Shown: positions 15,415 through 24,355, counted from the stretch's first letter. The stretch: 64,000 bases of DNA from Draconibacterium mangrovi_A (GCF_037646455.1 NZ_JBBIXN010000005.1:62001-126000); one strand, 5' to 3'. A program made the numbers and translations. The notes: a model not told the origin generated them from the sequence alone.

Positions 15415-16563
15415 ATGACTTTAAAATTGAGGTTAGTCATCATTGTTCTGATGGCTCAAATTACATTATCGTATGCGCAGCACAAACCTGAAATTCATGT
15501 AGGTGGAGCACTGCGATTTAACTACAATTTATCATCGTGGAAGGACGGACAAAAAACTCGCGGCGGAGACTTTGGCTACGATGTTTTCAGGGTTAATGCC
15601 AAGGCTGCGTACAAAGGGGTGAAACTGAATGCTGAGTACCGTTTGTATTCCACCGGATTTGGTGGAGGCATGTTAAAGCAAGGCTGGGTAGGCTATGATT
15701 TTAGCCCCGAGAACAACCTGCAGATTGGATTAACCCAGGTACCATTCGGAATTACCCAGTACAATTCGCACAACTGGTTTTTTGGCATCAATTATTACGT
15801 CGGGCTGGAGGATGACCATGACATGGGCGTGAAGTACACTCATAATGGTGATGAGTGGTTTTATGCATTGGCTTTCTTCAAAAATGCGGAAGAATTAAAC
15901 TTTGGAAGCAATTCCGACGTATCGGACAGTCGTTACTCTTACGATGTCAGTTCATCGGTAGATGGTTTGTATAGAAACAAAGAAGTAAATACCTTTAACG
16001 GAAAACTTGCACGAAAATTTACAGGTTCAAACAGCAATCATATGCTTGGAGTTTCAGCACAATACGGAGGTATCTACAACCTCGATACTGAAGAAACCGG
16101 TGACCATTACGCACTTGCAGTGCACTACGAATTAACTGCCGGAAATTTCAACCTGAAAGTTCAGGCTACAAAATACGATTACAATACTAAAAATCCTGAA
16201 GGGCAAAGCAACGACATGATTGCGATGACTGCATACGGTTATCCCTACATGGTAGCGGCCGAAGCAACAACCTACACCGTCGGACCTGCTTACTCGGTTC
16301 CTGTGGAATGGGGTCCCATTTCGAACCTGCAGTTTTATAACGATTTTGGATTCATGGATAAAGCCAACGACGATTTTGAGGACAGCTTTATGAATGTAAC
16401 CGGAGTTTTGGTAACCGCTGGCCAGGTATATACTTACGTCGACCTGGCGCAAGGCAAAGATCACCCCTGGGTTGGCCCTGTGTGGACCGATGCACTTTCG
16501 TCGGGAACTCCTGATGCTGAATGGGAAACACGTTTTAATATCAATATTGGCTATTACTTTTAA
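15415..16563 (+). CDS. outer-membrane porin linked to osmoprotectant importer
   Basis: 382 residues with a signal peptide ending at LSYAQ (residue 22). The mature chain alternates polar and aromatic residues in the manner of a beta barrel and ends with the outer-membrane C-terminus NINIGYYF. It resembles porins of the OprO/OprP-like group (for example QIGLTQVPFGITQYNSHNWFFGINYYVG). It lies 17 bases before the ABC importer genes for betaine-like compounds, so I infer that it lets the same small zwitterions through the outer membrane. No plug domain is present, so uptake through it would be passive. Confidence 0.8.
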   Translation: MTLKLRLVIIVLMAQITLSYAQHKPEIHVGGALRFNYNLSSWKDGQKTRGGDFGYDVFRVNAKAAYKGVKLNAEYRLYSTGFGGGMLKQGWVGYDFSPENNLQIGLTQVPFGITQYNSHNWFFGINYYVGLEDDHDMGVKYTHNGDEWFYALAFFKNAEELNFGSNSDVSDSRYSYDVSSSVDGLYRNKEVNTFNGKLARKFTGSNSNHMLGVSAQYGGIYNLDTEETGDHYALAVHYELTAGNFNLKVQATKYDYNTKNPEGQSNDMIAMTAYGYPYMVAAEATTYTVGPAYSVPVEWGPISNLQFYNDFGFMDKANDDFEDSFMNVTGVLVTAGQVYTYVDLAQGKDHPWVGPVWTDALSSGTPDAEWETRFNINIGYYF

Positions 16564-16580
16564 TTTGAAAACTGAACGTT

Positions 16581-17825
16581 ATGTCTGACAATCGAAAAAT
16601 TAAAATAAAGGTCGAAGATTTAACCCTGATCTTTGGCAAACGAAAGCAAGATGCCTTAAAGCTTTTACGGCAAGGTGAATCGAAAGAAGAAATTTTAAAA
16701 CAAACGAAATGCACTGTTGGTGTTAACCGTGCAAGTTTCGAAATAAAAGAACGTGAGATCTTTGTTATTATGGGGCTTTCCGGTAGTGGAAAATCGACGC
16801 TGATCCGTTGTTTAAACCGTCTGAATGAACCCACCGACGGGAAAGTAATATTTGACAATCACGACATAACTCGCGATACCAATAAGCAATTGCTGGAAAC
16901 CCGTCGTACCGAAATGAGTATGGTTTTCCAAAAATTTGGATTGCTGCCACACCGTACTATTATTGAAAATGCCGCTTTTGGTCTCGAAATTCGTGGCGAA
17001 GAAAAGCTTGCCCGCGAAGAAAAGGCGAAAAAAGCACTTGAAACCGTGGGACTGCGCGGTTACGAATCGCAGTACCCGGCTGAGTTATCCGGGGGGATGC
17101 AACAGCGCGTGGGATTGGCCAGAGCACTTGCAAACGATCCGGATGTTCTGTTGATGGATGAGGCTTTCTCGGCACTCGACCCGTTGATTAAATCGGATAT
17201 GCAGGACGAGTTACTGGCCATTCAGAACAAACTGCATAAAACCATCGTGTTTATTACTCACGACCTCGACGAAGCCATAAAAATTGGCGATCGGATTGCC
17301 ATAATGAAAGATGGTGTTGTAGAGCAAATCGGAACTGCCGAAGAAATTCTGACCAGTCCGGCCAGCGAATATGTGGAAGCTTTCGTTGAGAAAGTAGATC
17401 GAAAGACCATTATCACTGCCGAAACACTTATGTTTTCGAAATACACTTCAGCAGAACTGTACAAAGACGGCCCCAAAGGCGCCGAACGGAAAATGCGAAG
17501 TGTAGGGATCGACATCCTGCCCGTTGTTGACAAAGACAAAAAGTTTCTGGGATTTGTTTGGCTGCGCGACGTCCTGAGACTTGACAAAGCCAAAGAAAAA
17601 ACGCTTGAGAAGGCACTAAATACCGATGTTGCCAGCGTATACAAGTACAGAACTGTTGAAGAAATGTTACCTCTGATTACCGAAACCCGTACGCCGCTGG
17701 CGGTAGTTGAGGAAGACACCGGTAAACTGTTGGGTTTGATTACTCAAACATCGTTGATTATTGAAGCAACACGCTTCGAAGAAAAGGAGATGAAGGAATT
17801 AATCGAAAAAGCAACCGACTTATAA
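16581..17825 (+). CDS. proV: glycine betaine/proline-type ABC importer ATPase
   Basis: 414 residues. Walker A GLSGSGKS is at 65-72, the signature LSGGMQQRVGLARAL near 169-183, and Walker B VLLMDEAFSALDP about 15 residues later. After the ATPase comes a pair of CBS-like halves (about 285-405), the regulatory module that senses ionic strength in OpuA/ProU ATPases. The N-terminal extension IKVEDLTLIFGKRKQDALKLL is typical of ProV/OpuAA. It energises uptake of quaternary-amine osmoprotectants. The stop is one base before the permease start. Confidence 0.92.
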   Translation: MSDNRKIKIKVEDLTLIFGKRKQDALKLLRQGESKEEILKQTKCTVGVNRASFEIKEREIFVIMGLSGSGKSTLIRCLNRLNEPTDGKVIFDNHDITRDTNKQLLETRRTEMSMVFQKFGLLPHRTIIENAAFGLEIRGEEKLAREEKAKKALETVGLRGYESQYPAELSGGMQQRVGLARALANDPDVLLMDEAFSALDPLIKSDMQDELLAIQNKLHKTIVFITHDLDEAIKIGDRIAIMKDGVVEQIGTAEEILTSPASEYVEAFVEKVDRKTIITAETLMFSKYTSAELYKDGPKGAERKMRSVGIDILPVVDKDKKFLGFVWLRDVLRLDKAKEKTLEKALNTDVASVYKYRTVEEMLPLITETRTPLAVVEEDTGKLLGLITQTSLIIEATRFEEKEMKELIEKATDL

Positions 17826-17826
17826 T

Positions 17827-18693
17827 ATGGAAAAGTTTATAGACATAGGAACGTTTATCGAAAAAGGAATTAATGTTCTGGAAGAAAGCGCCTCGGGATT
17901 GTGGGGAGCGATCGACAACATCATCTCCTGGACCGTTGAAAGCATGAATGATCTTTTTCTGTCCATCCCGTTTTTTATCATTATTGCACTTATCACGCTT
18001 GGTGCTTACTACGCCAAAGCCGGAAAGCAGGTGTTAGAAAAAGAAGGTTTTAAACAAGCACGCGGTCTGTCGCTGTTTGTTGTGCTGGGTCTGTTGCTGA
18101 TTTGGGGAATGGGCTACTGGAATGAAGCCATTCAAACCACGACCCTGGTAATCGTATCTACCTTTATCGCCCTCTTGTTTGGTATTCCGTTGGGAATTTG
18201 GGCAGCACGCAGCAACACTGCCGATGCTATTATCCGCCCGATTCTCGACCTGATGCAGACCATGCCGGCCTTTGTCTATCTGATTCCGGCAATTTTCTTT
18301 TTCAGCGTTGGAAACACTCCGGGAGTGATCTCAACAGTGATCTTCTCGTTGCCACCCGCAGTTCGTCTAACCAGTCTTGGTATCCGAAATGTTCCTGGCG
18401 ATGTAATTGAGGCGGGACATGCTTTTGGATCGACCGACCGACAGATCTTATTCAAGATACAGTTGCCGCTTGCGAAGACTACTATTCTGGCCGGGATCAA
18501 CCAGGTAATTTTGCTCGCCCTGTCGATGGTAGTTATCGCTTCGATGGTTGGTGCAAAAGGACTTGGAGCTATCGTTTACCAGGGAATTCAGCAAAACGAC
18601 ATCGCAAAAGGATTCGAATCAGGACTTGGAATTGTTGTCCTTGCTATTATTCTCGACCGTATCACACAATCTATTGGAGGAAAAAATAAATAA
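17827..18693 (+). CDS. proW: glycine betaine-type ABC importer permease
   Basis: 288 residues with about six membrane segments in one binding-protein-dependent transport domain. The cytoplasmic EAA coupling loop is visible as EAGHAFGSTDRQILFKIQLPLAK (about 197-219). The hydrophilic N-terminal 45 residues, including a helical part, match ProW/OpuAB proteins. It forms the homodimeric inner-membrane channel for the ATPase encoded just before and the binding protein encoded 18 bases after. Confidence 0.92.
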   Translation: MEKFIDIGTFIEKGINVLEESASGLWGAIDNIISWTVESMNDLFLSIPFFIIIALITLGAYYAKAGKQVLEKEGFKQARGLSLFVVLGLLLIWGMGYWNEAIQTTTLVIVSTFIALLFGIPLGIWAARSNTADAIIRPILDLMQTMPAFVYLIPAIFFFSVGNTPGVISTVIFSLPPAVRLTSLGIRNVPGDVIEAGHAFGSTDRQILFKIQLPLAKTTILAGINQVILLALSMVVIASMVGAKGLGAIVYQGIQQNDIAKGFESGLGIVVLAIILDRITQSIGGKNK

Positions 18694-18711
18694 ACTTAAA
18701 AACAAGACATT

Positions 18712-19584
18712 ATGTGTAATTTTAAAAAATTAGGAATGCTGTTGGTTGCTGCAACATTTCTGGTTGCAATGGTTGCTTGCTCAAACAGCGGAAAGAAAAA
18801 ATCGGATAAAGAAGTCAAAAAAGAAGTAAACATTTTATATCCCAACTGGGGCGAAGGAGTTGCTTTTACGCATTTGGCAAAAGTAGCACTCGAAGCGCAT
18901 AATTATGACGTGGAAATAACCAACCTCGAACCCGGTTTGATTTATGGTGAATTATCGAAAAGCAATTCGAAAGGCGACGTGTTTATGGATGCGTGGTTGC
19001 CCAATACCCACAAAGATTATTGGGCCGATTACGGCGATAAACTGGTTAAACTGGGCGAATCATTTAGTGGGGGAACAACCGGACTGGTAGTGCCTTCGTA
19101 TGTTACTATCAATTCAATCGAAGAATTAAATGCCAACAAGGATAAATTCGATGGCGAAATTATTGGTATTGGAAGCGGCGCCGGAATTCACGCCAACACC
19201 GAAAAAGCAATAAAAGAATACAGCCTTGATTTCGAACAGATCACCTCAAGTGGTCCGGCTATGGTGGCCAGCCTCGAAAAAGCCATTAAAAACAAAGAAT
19301 GGATTGTTGTTACAGGTTGGAAACCTCACTACAAGTGGGCCAATAACGATTTAAAATACCTCGACGATCCTAAAGGAATTTATCCGACCGATGTTTGTGC
19401 AATTGTTTCGCGCCGCGGATTTGAAGAAGACATGCCCGAAGCGGCAACATTCTTTAAAAATTTCAATCTGAAAGAAGATGAGTTGTACGAGCTCATGGCA
19501 GACATAAAAACCGATGGAGAAGAGGCGGGTGCACAAAAATTCTATGAAGCGCACAAAGCAATGGTTGACGGCTGGTTTAATTAA
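18712..19584 (+). CDS. proX: glycine betaine-type substrate-binding lipoprotein
   Basis: 290 residues with lipobox VAMVAC (Cys23), so membrane-anchored in the periplasm. The rest is one OpuAC domain: NILYPNWGEGVAFTHLAKVALE, GDVFMDAWLPNTHKDYW, and VVTGWKPHYKWANNDLKYLDDP. The tryptophans in PNW, DAW and GWKPHYKW correspond to the aromatic cage that binds quaternary ammonium groups in this family. It delivers betaine or proline betaine to ProW. It is the last gene of the operon and is followed by a REP/MITE-like inverted repeat that may end transcription. Confidence 0.92.
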   Translation: MCNFKKLGMLLVAATFLVAMVACSNSGKKKSDKEVKKEVNILYPNWGEGVAFTHLAKVALEAHNYDVEITNLEPGLIYGELSKSNSKGDVFMDAWLPNTHKDYWADYGDKLVKLGESFSGGTTGLVVPSYVTINSIEELNANKDKFDGEIIGIGSGAGIHANTEKAIKEYSLDFEQITSSGPAMVASLEKAIKNKEWIVVTGWKPHYKWANNDLKYLDDPKGIYPTDVCAIVSRRGFEEDMPEAATFFKNFNLKEDELYELMADIKTDGEEAGAQKFYEAHKAMVDGWFN

Positions 19585-19601
19585 GAATCTACCAAAAGTT
19601 T

Positions 19602-19742
19602 AAAAGAGGTTGTCTAAAAAAGTCAGTACGAACGTCATTCTGAATTCATTTCAGAATCTGTGAAAACTGATCACGGACAATTTAAAGATCCTGAAACAAG
19701 TTCAGGATGACGAAAACAAGGATCTTTTTGGCAACCTCTTTT
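19602..19742. repeat. REP/MITE-like composite inverted repeat
   Basis: Outer arms AAAAGAGGTTG (19602-19612) and CAACCTCTTTT (19732-19742) are perfect 11-base inverted repeats. Inside are two 27-base palindromic units in opposite orientation, 19633-19659 and 19686-19712; in the same orientation 22 of 27 bases agree and all five differences are transitions. Each unit forms its own 8-base stem (ATTCTGAA/TTCAGAAT and ATCCTGAA/TTCAGGAT). T-rich sequence follows the right arm, so the element may also terminate transcription between convergent genes. Confidence 0.75.
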
Positions 19743-19751
19743 TTTGTCCGA

Positions 19752-20309
19752 TTATCTCTCCAAACCTTCTGCCAAATCGAGCAATTTCAAGGTAGTTCTC
19801 CAGTTTCGGGTTGTTGCTGAAACCTTGAGCCGGCTTTCAATAAAATTATTGTTGAGTTTAGTTTTTCCGTAACCTCCCGGACAAAACAGATAAACTGCGT
19901 CATCGCTAAAAATAATTTCCTCCGTCTCAGCTTTCCTGGTAATTATTTCTTCTTTATCAAATTGTTCCGGCGGCTGAGCCAGAAATGTAACATGTAGATA
20001 TTTGATATCTTTTGAAGGGTCCCCGGCAAACCTGTTGTTCGCTACAATGTTTCTTAATTTATTAATGCTGAGCAACAACACCGGTACATCGTAACCAAAA
20101 TCCTCTTGAATTTTCTCCCCGATCATTTTTCCCGGCAAAGTTGACGCTTCCTCTTTAAACTGAAATACAATATTCCCGCTTTGAATGTATGTTGTTACTT
20201 TGCAAAAACCGAGTTCCGACAAGCTGCTCCTCAGCTTCTCCATTTTTATGAGCTTCTGGCCGCTGACGTTTATTCCGCGCAGTATACAGATGTAAGTCTT
20301 TAATTTCAT
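19752..20309 (-). CDS. DUF1697 family protein
   Basis: 185 residues from the ATG at 20309. The frame is open for a further 34 codons upstream, but those lack family sequence, and MKLKTYICILRGINVSGQKLIKM is the classic DUF1697 N-terminus. Further family wording: LGFCKVTTYIQSGNIVF, and the C-terminal TKLNNNFIESRLKVSATTRNWRTTLKLLDL. DUF1697 proteins are small cytoplasmic proteins of unknown biochemical function. The gene is convergent with the betaine importer and divergent from the radical SAM gene. Confidence 0.9.
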   Translation of the reverse strand: MKLKTYICILRGINVSGQKLIKMEKLRSSLSELGFCKVTTYIQSGNIVFQFKEEASTLPGKMIGEKIQEDFGYDVPVLLLSINKLRNIVANNRFAGDPSKDIKYLHVTFLAQPPEQFDKEEIITRKAETEEIIFSDDAVYLFCPGGYGKTKLNNNFIESRLKVSATTRNWRTTLKLLDLAEGLER

Positions 20310-20501
20310 GCTAAAAGGAAATGCTAAATTTCGATGATCATAACTTTCCAAACATCCTGACCGACTTATTGTTGAACGATAATGAAAATTGCTGTAAATA
20401 GTTTTTCCCACTGATTTGCCGTAACTTTATTTATTGGCTCTTCTTCTTCCGGGAAAAACCGGATTGATACTTCCAGTGACAGAAACCAAAAATCGTTGAT
20501 C

Positions 20502-21860
20502 ATGGGAAAGCAACCTTTAAAATGTGTACTGATCAACCCCACATCCCCGTTATGGCGCGTCAAATCCAAACAAAAACCGGTCAATCACAGCGTATTTCGC
20601 TTTTCAATGTTGCCCAGTTTATATGTCGCTGCATCGATGCCACCACACGTGCAAACAGAAATTGTCGACGAAGACGTTGAACCTATTGATTTTGAAACCG
20701 ATGCAGACATTATAGGCGTTTCGTTTATGACCTACAATGCCCCACGAGCTTATGAAATTGGCGACATTTTCAGGGCCAAAGGTAAAGCCGTAATTTTTGG
20801 CGGATACCACCCGTCTTTTATGCCCGAAGAGGCCATTCAGCATGCCGATGCCATTTGTATTGGAGAGGCTGAATATAATGTTCCGAAAATGATTTCCGAC
20901 TTTCAAAACGGCGGGCTGCAACAATTTTACGAAAGCGATCTTGTGGATCTGGCAAAATTACCAAAACTAAACAGGAACCTCATCAGAAGAAATGCTTATG
21001 TAACAACCAATGCCATGCAGGCCACACGCGGCTGTATACATCATTGTGCATTTTGCTCGGTGGCAGCTTTTAACCGCTATAAAATACGTACCCGCCCTGT
21101 TGACGAAGTCATTAAGGAACTTAATTCACTGGGGCGCCATGTTTTGTTTATGGACGATAACATCATATTAAATAAAGCATACGCAAAAGAACTATTCAAA
21201 GCAATGATACCTCTGAAAAAAAGGTGGTTCAGCCAGAGCGGTATTGGAATAGCTGCTGATGAGGAACTGCTCGACCTGGCCGCTAAAAGTGGTTGCCGGG
21301 GCTTGTTTATCGGGTTCGAGTCGCTTTCGGAAGCCACCCTTGAAGCGTATCAGAAACAACCCAACCGCAAAAAAGACTACTGCGAAGTAGTTAGAAAACT
21401 TCATAAAGCAGGCATCTCAATTTGTGGAGCGTTTGTGTTTGGAAGCGATGAAGATGGCCCGGATGTTTTCGAAACTACGCTCGACTTTTTACTGGAAAAC
21501 AATGTTGAGGCACTACAATCTACTCGCTTAACTCCTTTTCCGGGTACGCCGCTTTTTAAAAGCATGGATGAGGAGGACAGAATAATCGACAAAAACTGGA
21601 GCCACTACGACTTTTTTCATGTGGTGCATCGACCAAAACTTATGGACACATCAACACTTGACTATGGCACTGCATGGGTTCAGCAACATTTTTACAGTTA
21701 CAAAAACATTACAAAAAGAGTTACCAGAGCTGGTTCTTACCTCTCGCCCGAAACAATATTTAAAGCGGTTTTACCCCTTAATATCGGCTGGCGATTTAAG
21801 CTGAGTAACTATGGTGCTTTCCAACTTGGGCAAAAATTTCGTTCGCACTCAACAGTATAA
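20502..21860 (+). CDS. B12-binding-domain radical SAM protein
   Basis: 452 residues from the ATG at 20502 (a TTG two codons earlier is less likely). The N-terminal 150 residues have the Rossmann-like cobalamin-binding fold without the DxHxxG base-off motif (ADIIGVSFMTYNAPRAYEIG and VIFGGYHPSFMPEEAI). The radical SAM cluster motif is C178-x3-C182-x2-C185 in GCIHHCAFCS, followed by MDDNIILN and GFESLSEATL. The C-terminal part is basic. This architecture occurs in methyltransferases and ring-forming enzymes acting on lipids, tetrapyrroles or natural products. No biosynthetic partners flank it, so the substrate is unknown. It stands alone on the plus strand. Confidence 0.88.
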   Translation: MGKQPLKCVLINPTSPLWRVKSKQKPVNHSVFRFSMLPSLYVAASMPPHVQTEIVDEDVEPIDFETDADIIGVSFMTYNAPRAYEIGDIFRAKGKAVIFGGYHPSFMPEEAIQHADAICIGEAEYNVPKMISDFQNGGLQQFYESDLVDLAKLPKLNRNLIRRNAYVTTNAMQATRGCIHHCAFCSVAAFNRYKIRTRPVDEVIKELNSLGRHVLFMDDNIILNKAYAKELFKAMIPLKKRWFSQSGIGIAADEELLDLAAKSGCRGLFIGFESLSEATLEAYQKQPNRKKDYCEVVRKLHKAGISICGAFVFGSDEDGPDVFETTLDFLLENNVEALQSTRLTPFPGTPLFKSMDEEDRIIDKNWSHYDFFHVVHRPKLMDTSTLDYGTAWVQQHFYSYKNITKRVTRAGSYLSPETIFKAVLPLNIGWRFKLSNYGAFQLGQKFRSHSTV

Positions 21861-21870
21861 AAAATGATGT

Positions 21871-21901
21871 TTTGTGAGCACCATTTCATTTCGTATTTTT
21901 A
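21871..21901 (+). promoter_or_regulatory. Bacteroidota-type promoter before PafA-like gene
   Basis: TTTG at 21871-21874 and TATTTTTA at 21894-21901 are 19 bases apart, one mismatch from TTTG-N19-TAnnTTTG. The ATG is 20 bases further on. Confidence 0.45.
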
Positions 21902-21921
21902 GCCGCTCAATCGTTTAGTTT

Positions 21922-23559
21922 ATGAAGGCAAGTTTTCTTGGAATTTTAATTTTGGCGGCCATCTTTTCAACGCAATCTGCTAAAGCTCAGCAGAAGAGCG
22001 AAAATTACTCCGGTCCCAAAGTGGTAGTTGGAATTGTAGTTGAAAATATGCGTCCTGATTATGTTCGACGTTTTTGGAATAAATTTCAGGAAGGTGGCTT
22101 TAAGAAACTGTATTCGCAGGGAGCCGTTTGCACGAATGTAAAACTGACGCTTCACTCGCAGAACTATGCCAGTGGAACGGCCACTTTGTACACCGGTGTG
22201 CATCCTTCCATTCACGGTATCATAAACAACACCTGGTACGATCGTTTAAAAAAGAAAGAGGTGGAATGTACCGAAGACGATTACTACATTACAGTTGGTG
22301 CCGATACGGAAGAAGGAAATGCGTCACCGGTTCAACTGCTGTCGAACACCATAACCAATAATTTGAAGATACTTACCCAGGGAAAATCGAAAATCTTTAG
22401 CGCAGCCCTTAACCGCGAATCGGCTATTTTTTCTGCCGGACATGCGGCCGATGGTGCTTATTGGTTCGATATTGAGTCGGGAAGAATGATCTCCAGCTCG
22501 TTTTACATCAGTACTTTCCCCGATTGGGTGCGCCTGTTCAACAGCGAAAATTACGCCGCACGTTACAGTTACCGCAATTGGGTAACATTGTTGCCCGAAG
22601 TTGAATACACCGAAGCTTTACGTGACGATTACCTGCTCGAAAGCGGTTATTTTGGTGAGTTCAATACTTTCCCTCATACCATTAGCAAATACCTGAAGCG
22701 TACTGAAAATTTCAAGCCTTTCAAAACAACTCCGTCGGCCAACCTGATGATCAAAGATTTTGCCTTACAAATGATGGATAACGAAGAAATTGGTCAGGAC
22801 AATATTACCGATTTTGTGAGTGTTGTGTTTTCGTCGATGGATTATGAGAATGGTGCTTTTGGCCCTGCATCCCTCGAAATGATGGACTCGTACCTGTATC
22901 TCGATCAGTACCTGGCTGAATTCATTAGTGGTGTTGAAGACCGCTACGGGAAAGAAAACGTGCTGTTTTTTCTTACTGCAAATACATCGGCCGCATATCC
23001 GGTCGATTACCTGAAAAATGAGTTTCATATGCCGGTCGATCATTTTAACATCGAACGTGCCATTGCGCTGCTTACCCTGTTCCTGAACAATACTTACGGC
23101 ACCGAAAACTGGATAGAACATTATACCGACCTACAGGTTTATCTCGACCATGATTTGATCAAACAAAGAGGACTCGATCTGAACGAGATCAGAAATGCCG
23201 CCTCAAACTTTGTGAATCAATTCGAGGGTGTTCAGCTCGCACTGCCTTCCTATCAGCTCGAACAGGGGAGCTCGGCCAATGGTCTTCTCGAACCGCTTTA
23301 CACATCGTATTACAAAAATCGCTCGGGAGATTTTCTGTATTTATTAAAAGAAGGCTGGCAACCTACCTACAAATTCAAAAATGTGAATTATAGTGACCAG
23401 TCACACATTCCGCTGGTATTCTATGGTTATAACATCCAACCTAAAGTAATTAAATCGAAATATCGTGCTGTTGATCTTGTTCCAACGCTTTCGGAATTAC
23501 TGAATATTCCGGCACCGGATAAGTGCCAGGGAAGATTAATTGATGACGTATTAAAATAG
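21922..23559 (+). CDS. PafA-like alkaline-phosphatase-superfamily protein, active site degraded
   Basis: 545 residues with a signal peptide ending at AKAQ. The overall chain follows periplasmic PafA-type phosphatases: VVVGIVVENMRPDYVRRF, LYTGVHPSIHGIINNTWYDR, FSSMDYENGAFGP, and NVLFFLTANTSAAYPV. Key positions differ from the active family as I know it. The first metal-binding aspartate of VVDQMR is E41. The nucleophile region TGPGHAS reads SQNYASG (79-85). The DYxGH histidine is G311, although D307 is kept. The metal pair in TADHGA is N354-T355. I infer loss of phosphatase activity and perhaps a binding or regulatory role. The export signal and full length argue for a maintained protein, not a decaying gene. 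Confidence 0.85.
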   Translation: MKASFLGILILAAIFSTQSAKAQQKSENYSGPKVVVGIVVENMRPDYVRRFWNKFQEGGFKKLYSQGAVCTNVKLTLHSQNYASGTATLYTGVHPSIHGIINNTWYDRLKKKEVECTEDDYYITVGADTEEGNASPVQLLSNTITNNLKILTQGKSKIFSAALNRESAIFSAGHAADGAYWFDIESGRMISSSFYISTFPDWVRLFNSENYAARYSYRNWVTLLPEVEYTEALRDDYLLESGYFGEFNTFPHTISKYLKRTENFKPFKTTPSANLMIKDFALQMMDNEEIGQDNITDFVSVVFSSMDYENGAFGPASLEMMDSYLYLDQYLAEFISGVEDRYGKENVLFFLTANTSAAYPVDYLKNEFHMPVDHFNIERAIALLTLFLNNTYGTENWIEHYTDLQVYLDHDLIKQRGLDLNEIRNAASNFVNQFEGVQLALPSYQLEQGSSANGLLEPLYTSYYKNRSGDFLYLLKEGWQPTYKFKNVNYSDQSHIPLVFYGYNIQPKVIKSKYRAVDLVPTLSELLNIPAPDKCQGRLIDDVLK

Positions 23560-23568
23560 AAGGAAAAT

Positions 23569-23985
23569 TTACTTAAAATCCGATCTGCGTGATGCAGTCT
23601 TCTTTTCACTTTGCTCAATACCTGCGCGTAGGTCCGCAACATCAGCATCTTGCTTTTTCTGATTCTTACCTTTTAGTGCAGTGCGTTCGAGTTTAACCAC
23701 AAAAGTCGTATCTGAAGCCAGTTCCATTTCCCACGACATTTCCTTAAAGCCTTTATTGGCAATCTGCAGATTCACCAAACTATCGCTTAATACCAGCCGG
23801 TAAAATCCATTGTGATTCGATATGGTACCAATACCACTGTTCGATTCAAAAATGCTAACGTTCTCCAGCGCCTTGCCGTTGCTGCTATCATTAACATAAC
23901 CTGAGATGGTGATAAACTGTCCCCAAGTCATGCCCGGGAGGAAACTCAGTAGAAAAAAAGTGTTCGTGAGTAAAATTATTTTCAT
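23569..23985 (-). CDS. secreted carboxypeptidase-D-regulatory-like domain protein
   Basis: 138 residues with a signal peptide ending near MTWGQ. Residues about 25-95 form one carboxypeptidase-D regulatory-like (transthyretin-fold) domain: ISGYVNDSSNGKALENVSIFESNSGIGTISNHNGFYRLVL. The C-terminal 35 residues are charged (KGKNQKKQDADVADLRAG) and probably flexible. Such domains normally precede TonB-dependent receptors in Bacteroidota; here it stands alone. It is convergent with the PafA-like gene (ten bases between stops). Function unknown. Confidence 0.8.
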   Translation of the reverse strand: MKIILLTNTFFLLSFLPGMTWGQFITISGYVNDSSNGKALENVSIFESNSGIGTISNHNGFYRLVLSDSLVNLQIANKGFKEMSWEMELASDTTFVVKLERTALKGKNQKKQDADVADLRAGIEQSEKKTASRRSDFK

Positions 23986-24222
23986 GACTAAATTGAATAA
24001 CGTTTTCTGGCTACATAAATATAGACATAAAAAACCTATAAAAGGTTGCGTTAGTTCATAAAAAAGATTAAATAATCTTCAATTTTACATTACTTATTTA
24101 GATTAGATAACCCGGTGTTGGCGGTAAAAACATTTTGCATAACATAAGTTCACATGACAAATATTAGTAAATTGAGCCGAAAGAATTACATACCCATAAA
24201 AATCAACTCCTTTCATGCTGAA

Positions 24223-24235
24223 TAACATGATGTTA
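24223..24235. promoter_or_regulatory. palindromic operator candidate upstream of hydrogenase genes
   Basis: TAACATGATGTTA is a perfect palindrome around one central base. Its centre lies about 58 bases before the start predicted from the box at 24273-24280, a position often used by activators such as Crp/Fnr-type proteins. The binding protein is not known; inference only. Confidence 0.3.
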
Positions 24236-24272
24236 ACAAACATTTAATCTGTTTTTTCAAGATCGATGTATG

Positions 24273-24280
24273 TATTTTTG
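24273..24280 (+). promoter_or_regulatory. -7 box of hydrogenase operon
   Basis: TATTTTTG fits TAnnTTTG exactly. No good -33 TTTG is seen at the normal distance, which would suit an activator-dependent promoter. The leader to the ATG at 24403 would be about 115 bases and contains a hairpin. Confidence 0.4.
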
Positions 24281-24335
24281 CTGTAACCGATTGAATAAAA
24301 ATAGCCAAAAAAAGATGCAGCTAATCAACCGATAA

Positions 24336-24355
24336 AACGGTCTGACAAGACCGTT
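24336..24355 (+). promoter_or_regulatory. leader hairpin before hydrogenase genes
   Basis: AACGGTCT (24336-24343) and AGACCGTT (24348-24355) form an 8-base stem with a GACA loop, 47 bases before the first start codon. No T-run follows, so it is not an intrinsic terminator; an RNA structure or a protein-binding palindrome is possible. Confidence 0.35.
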
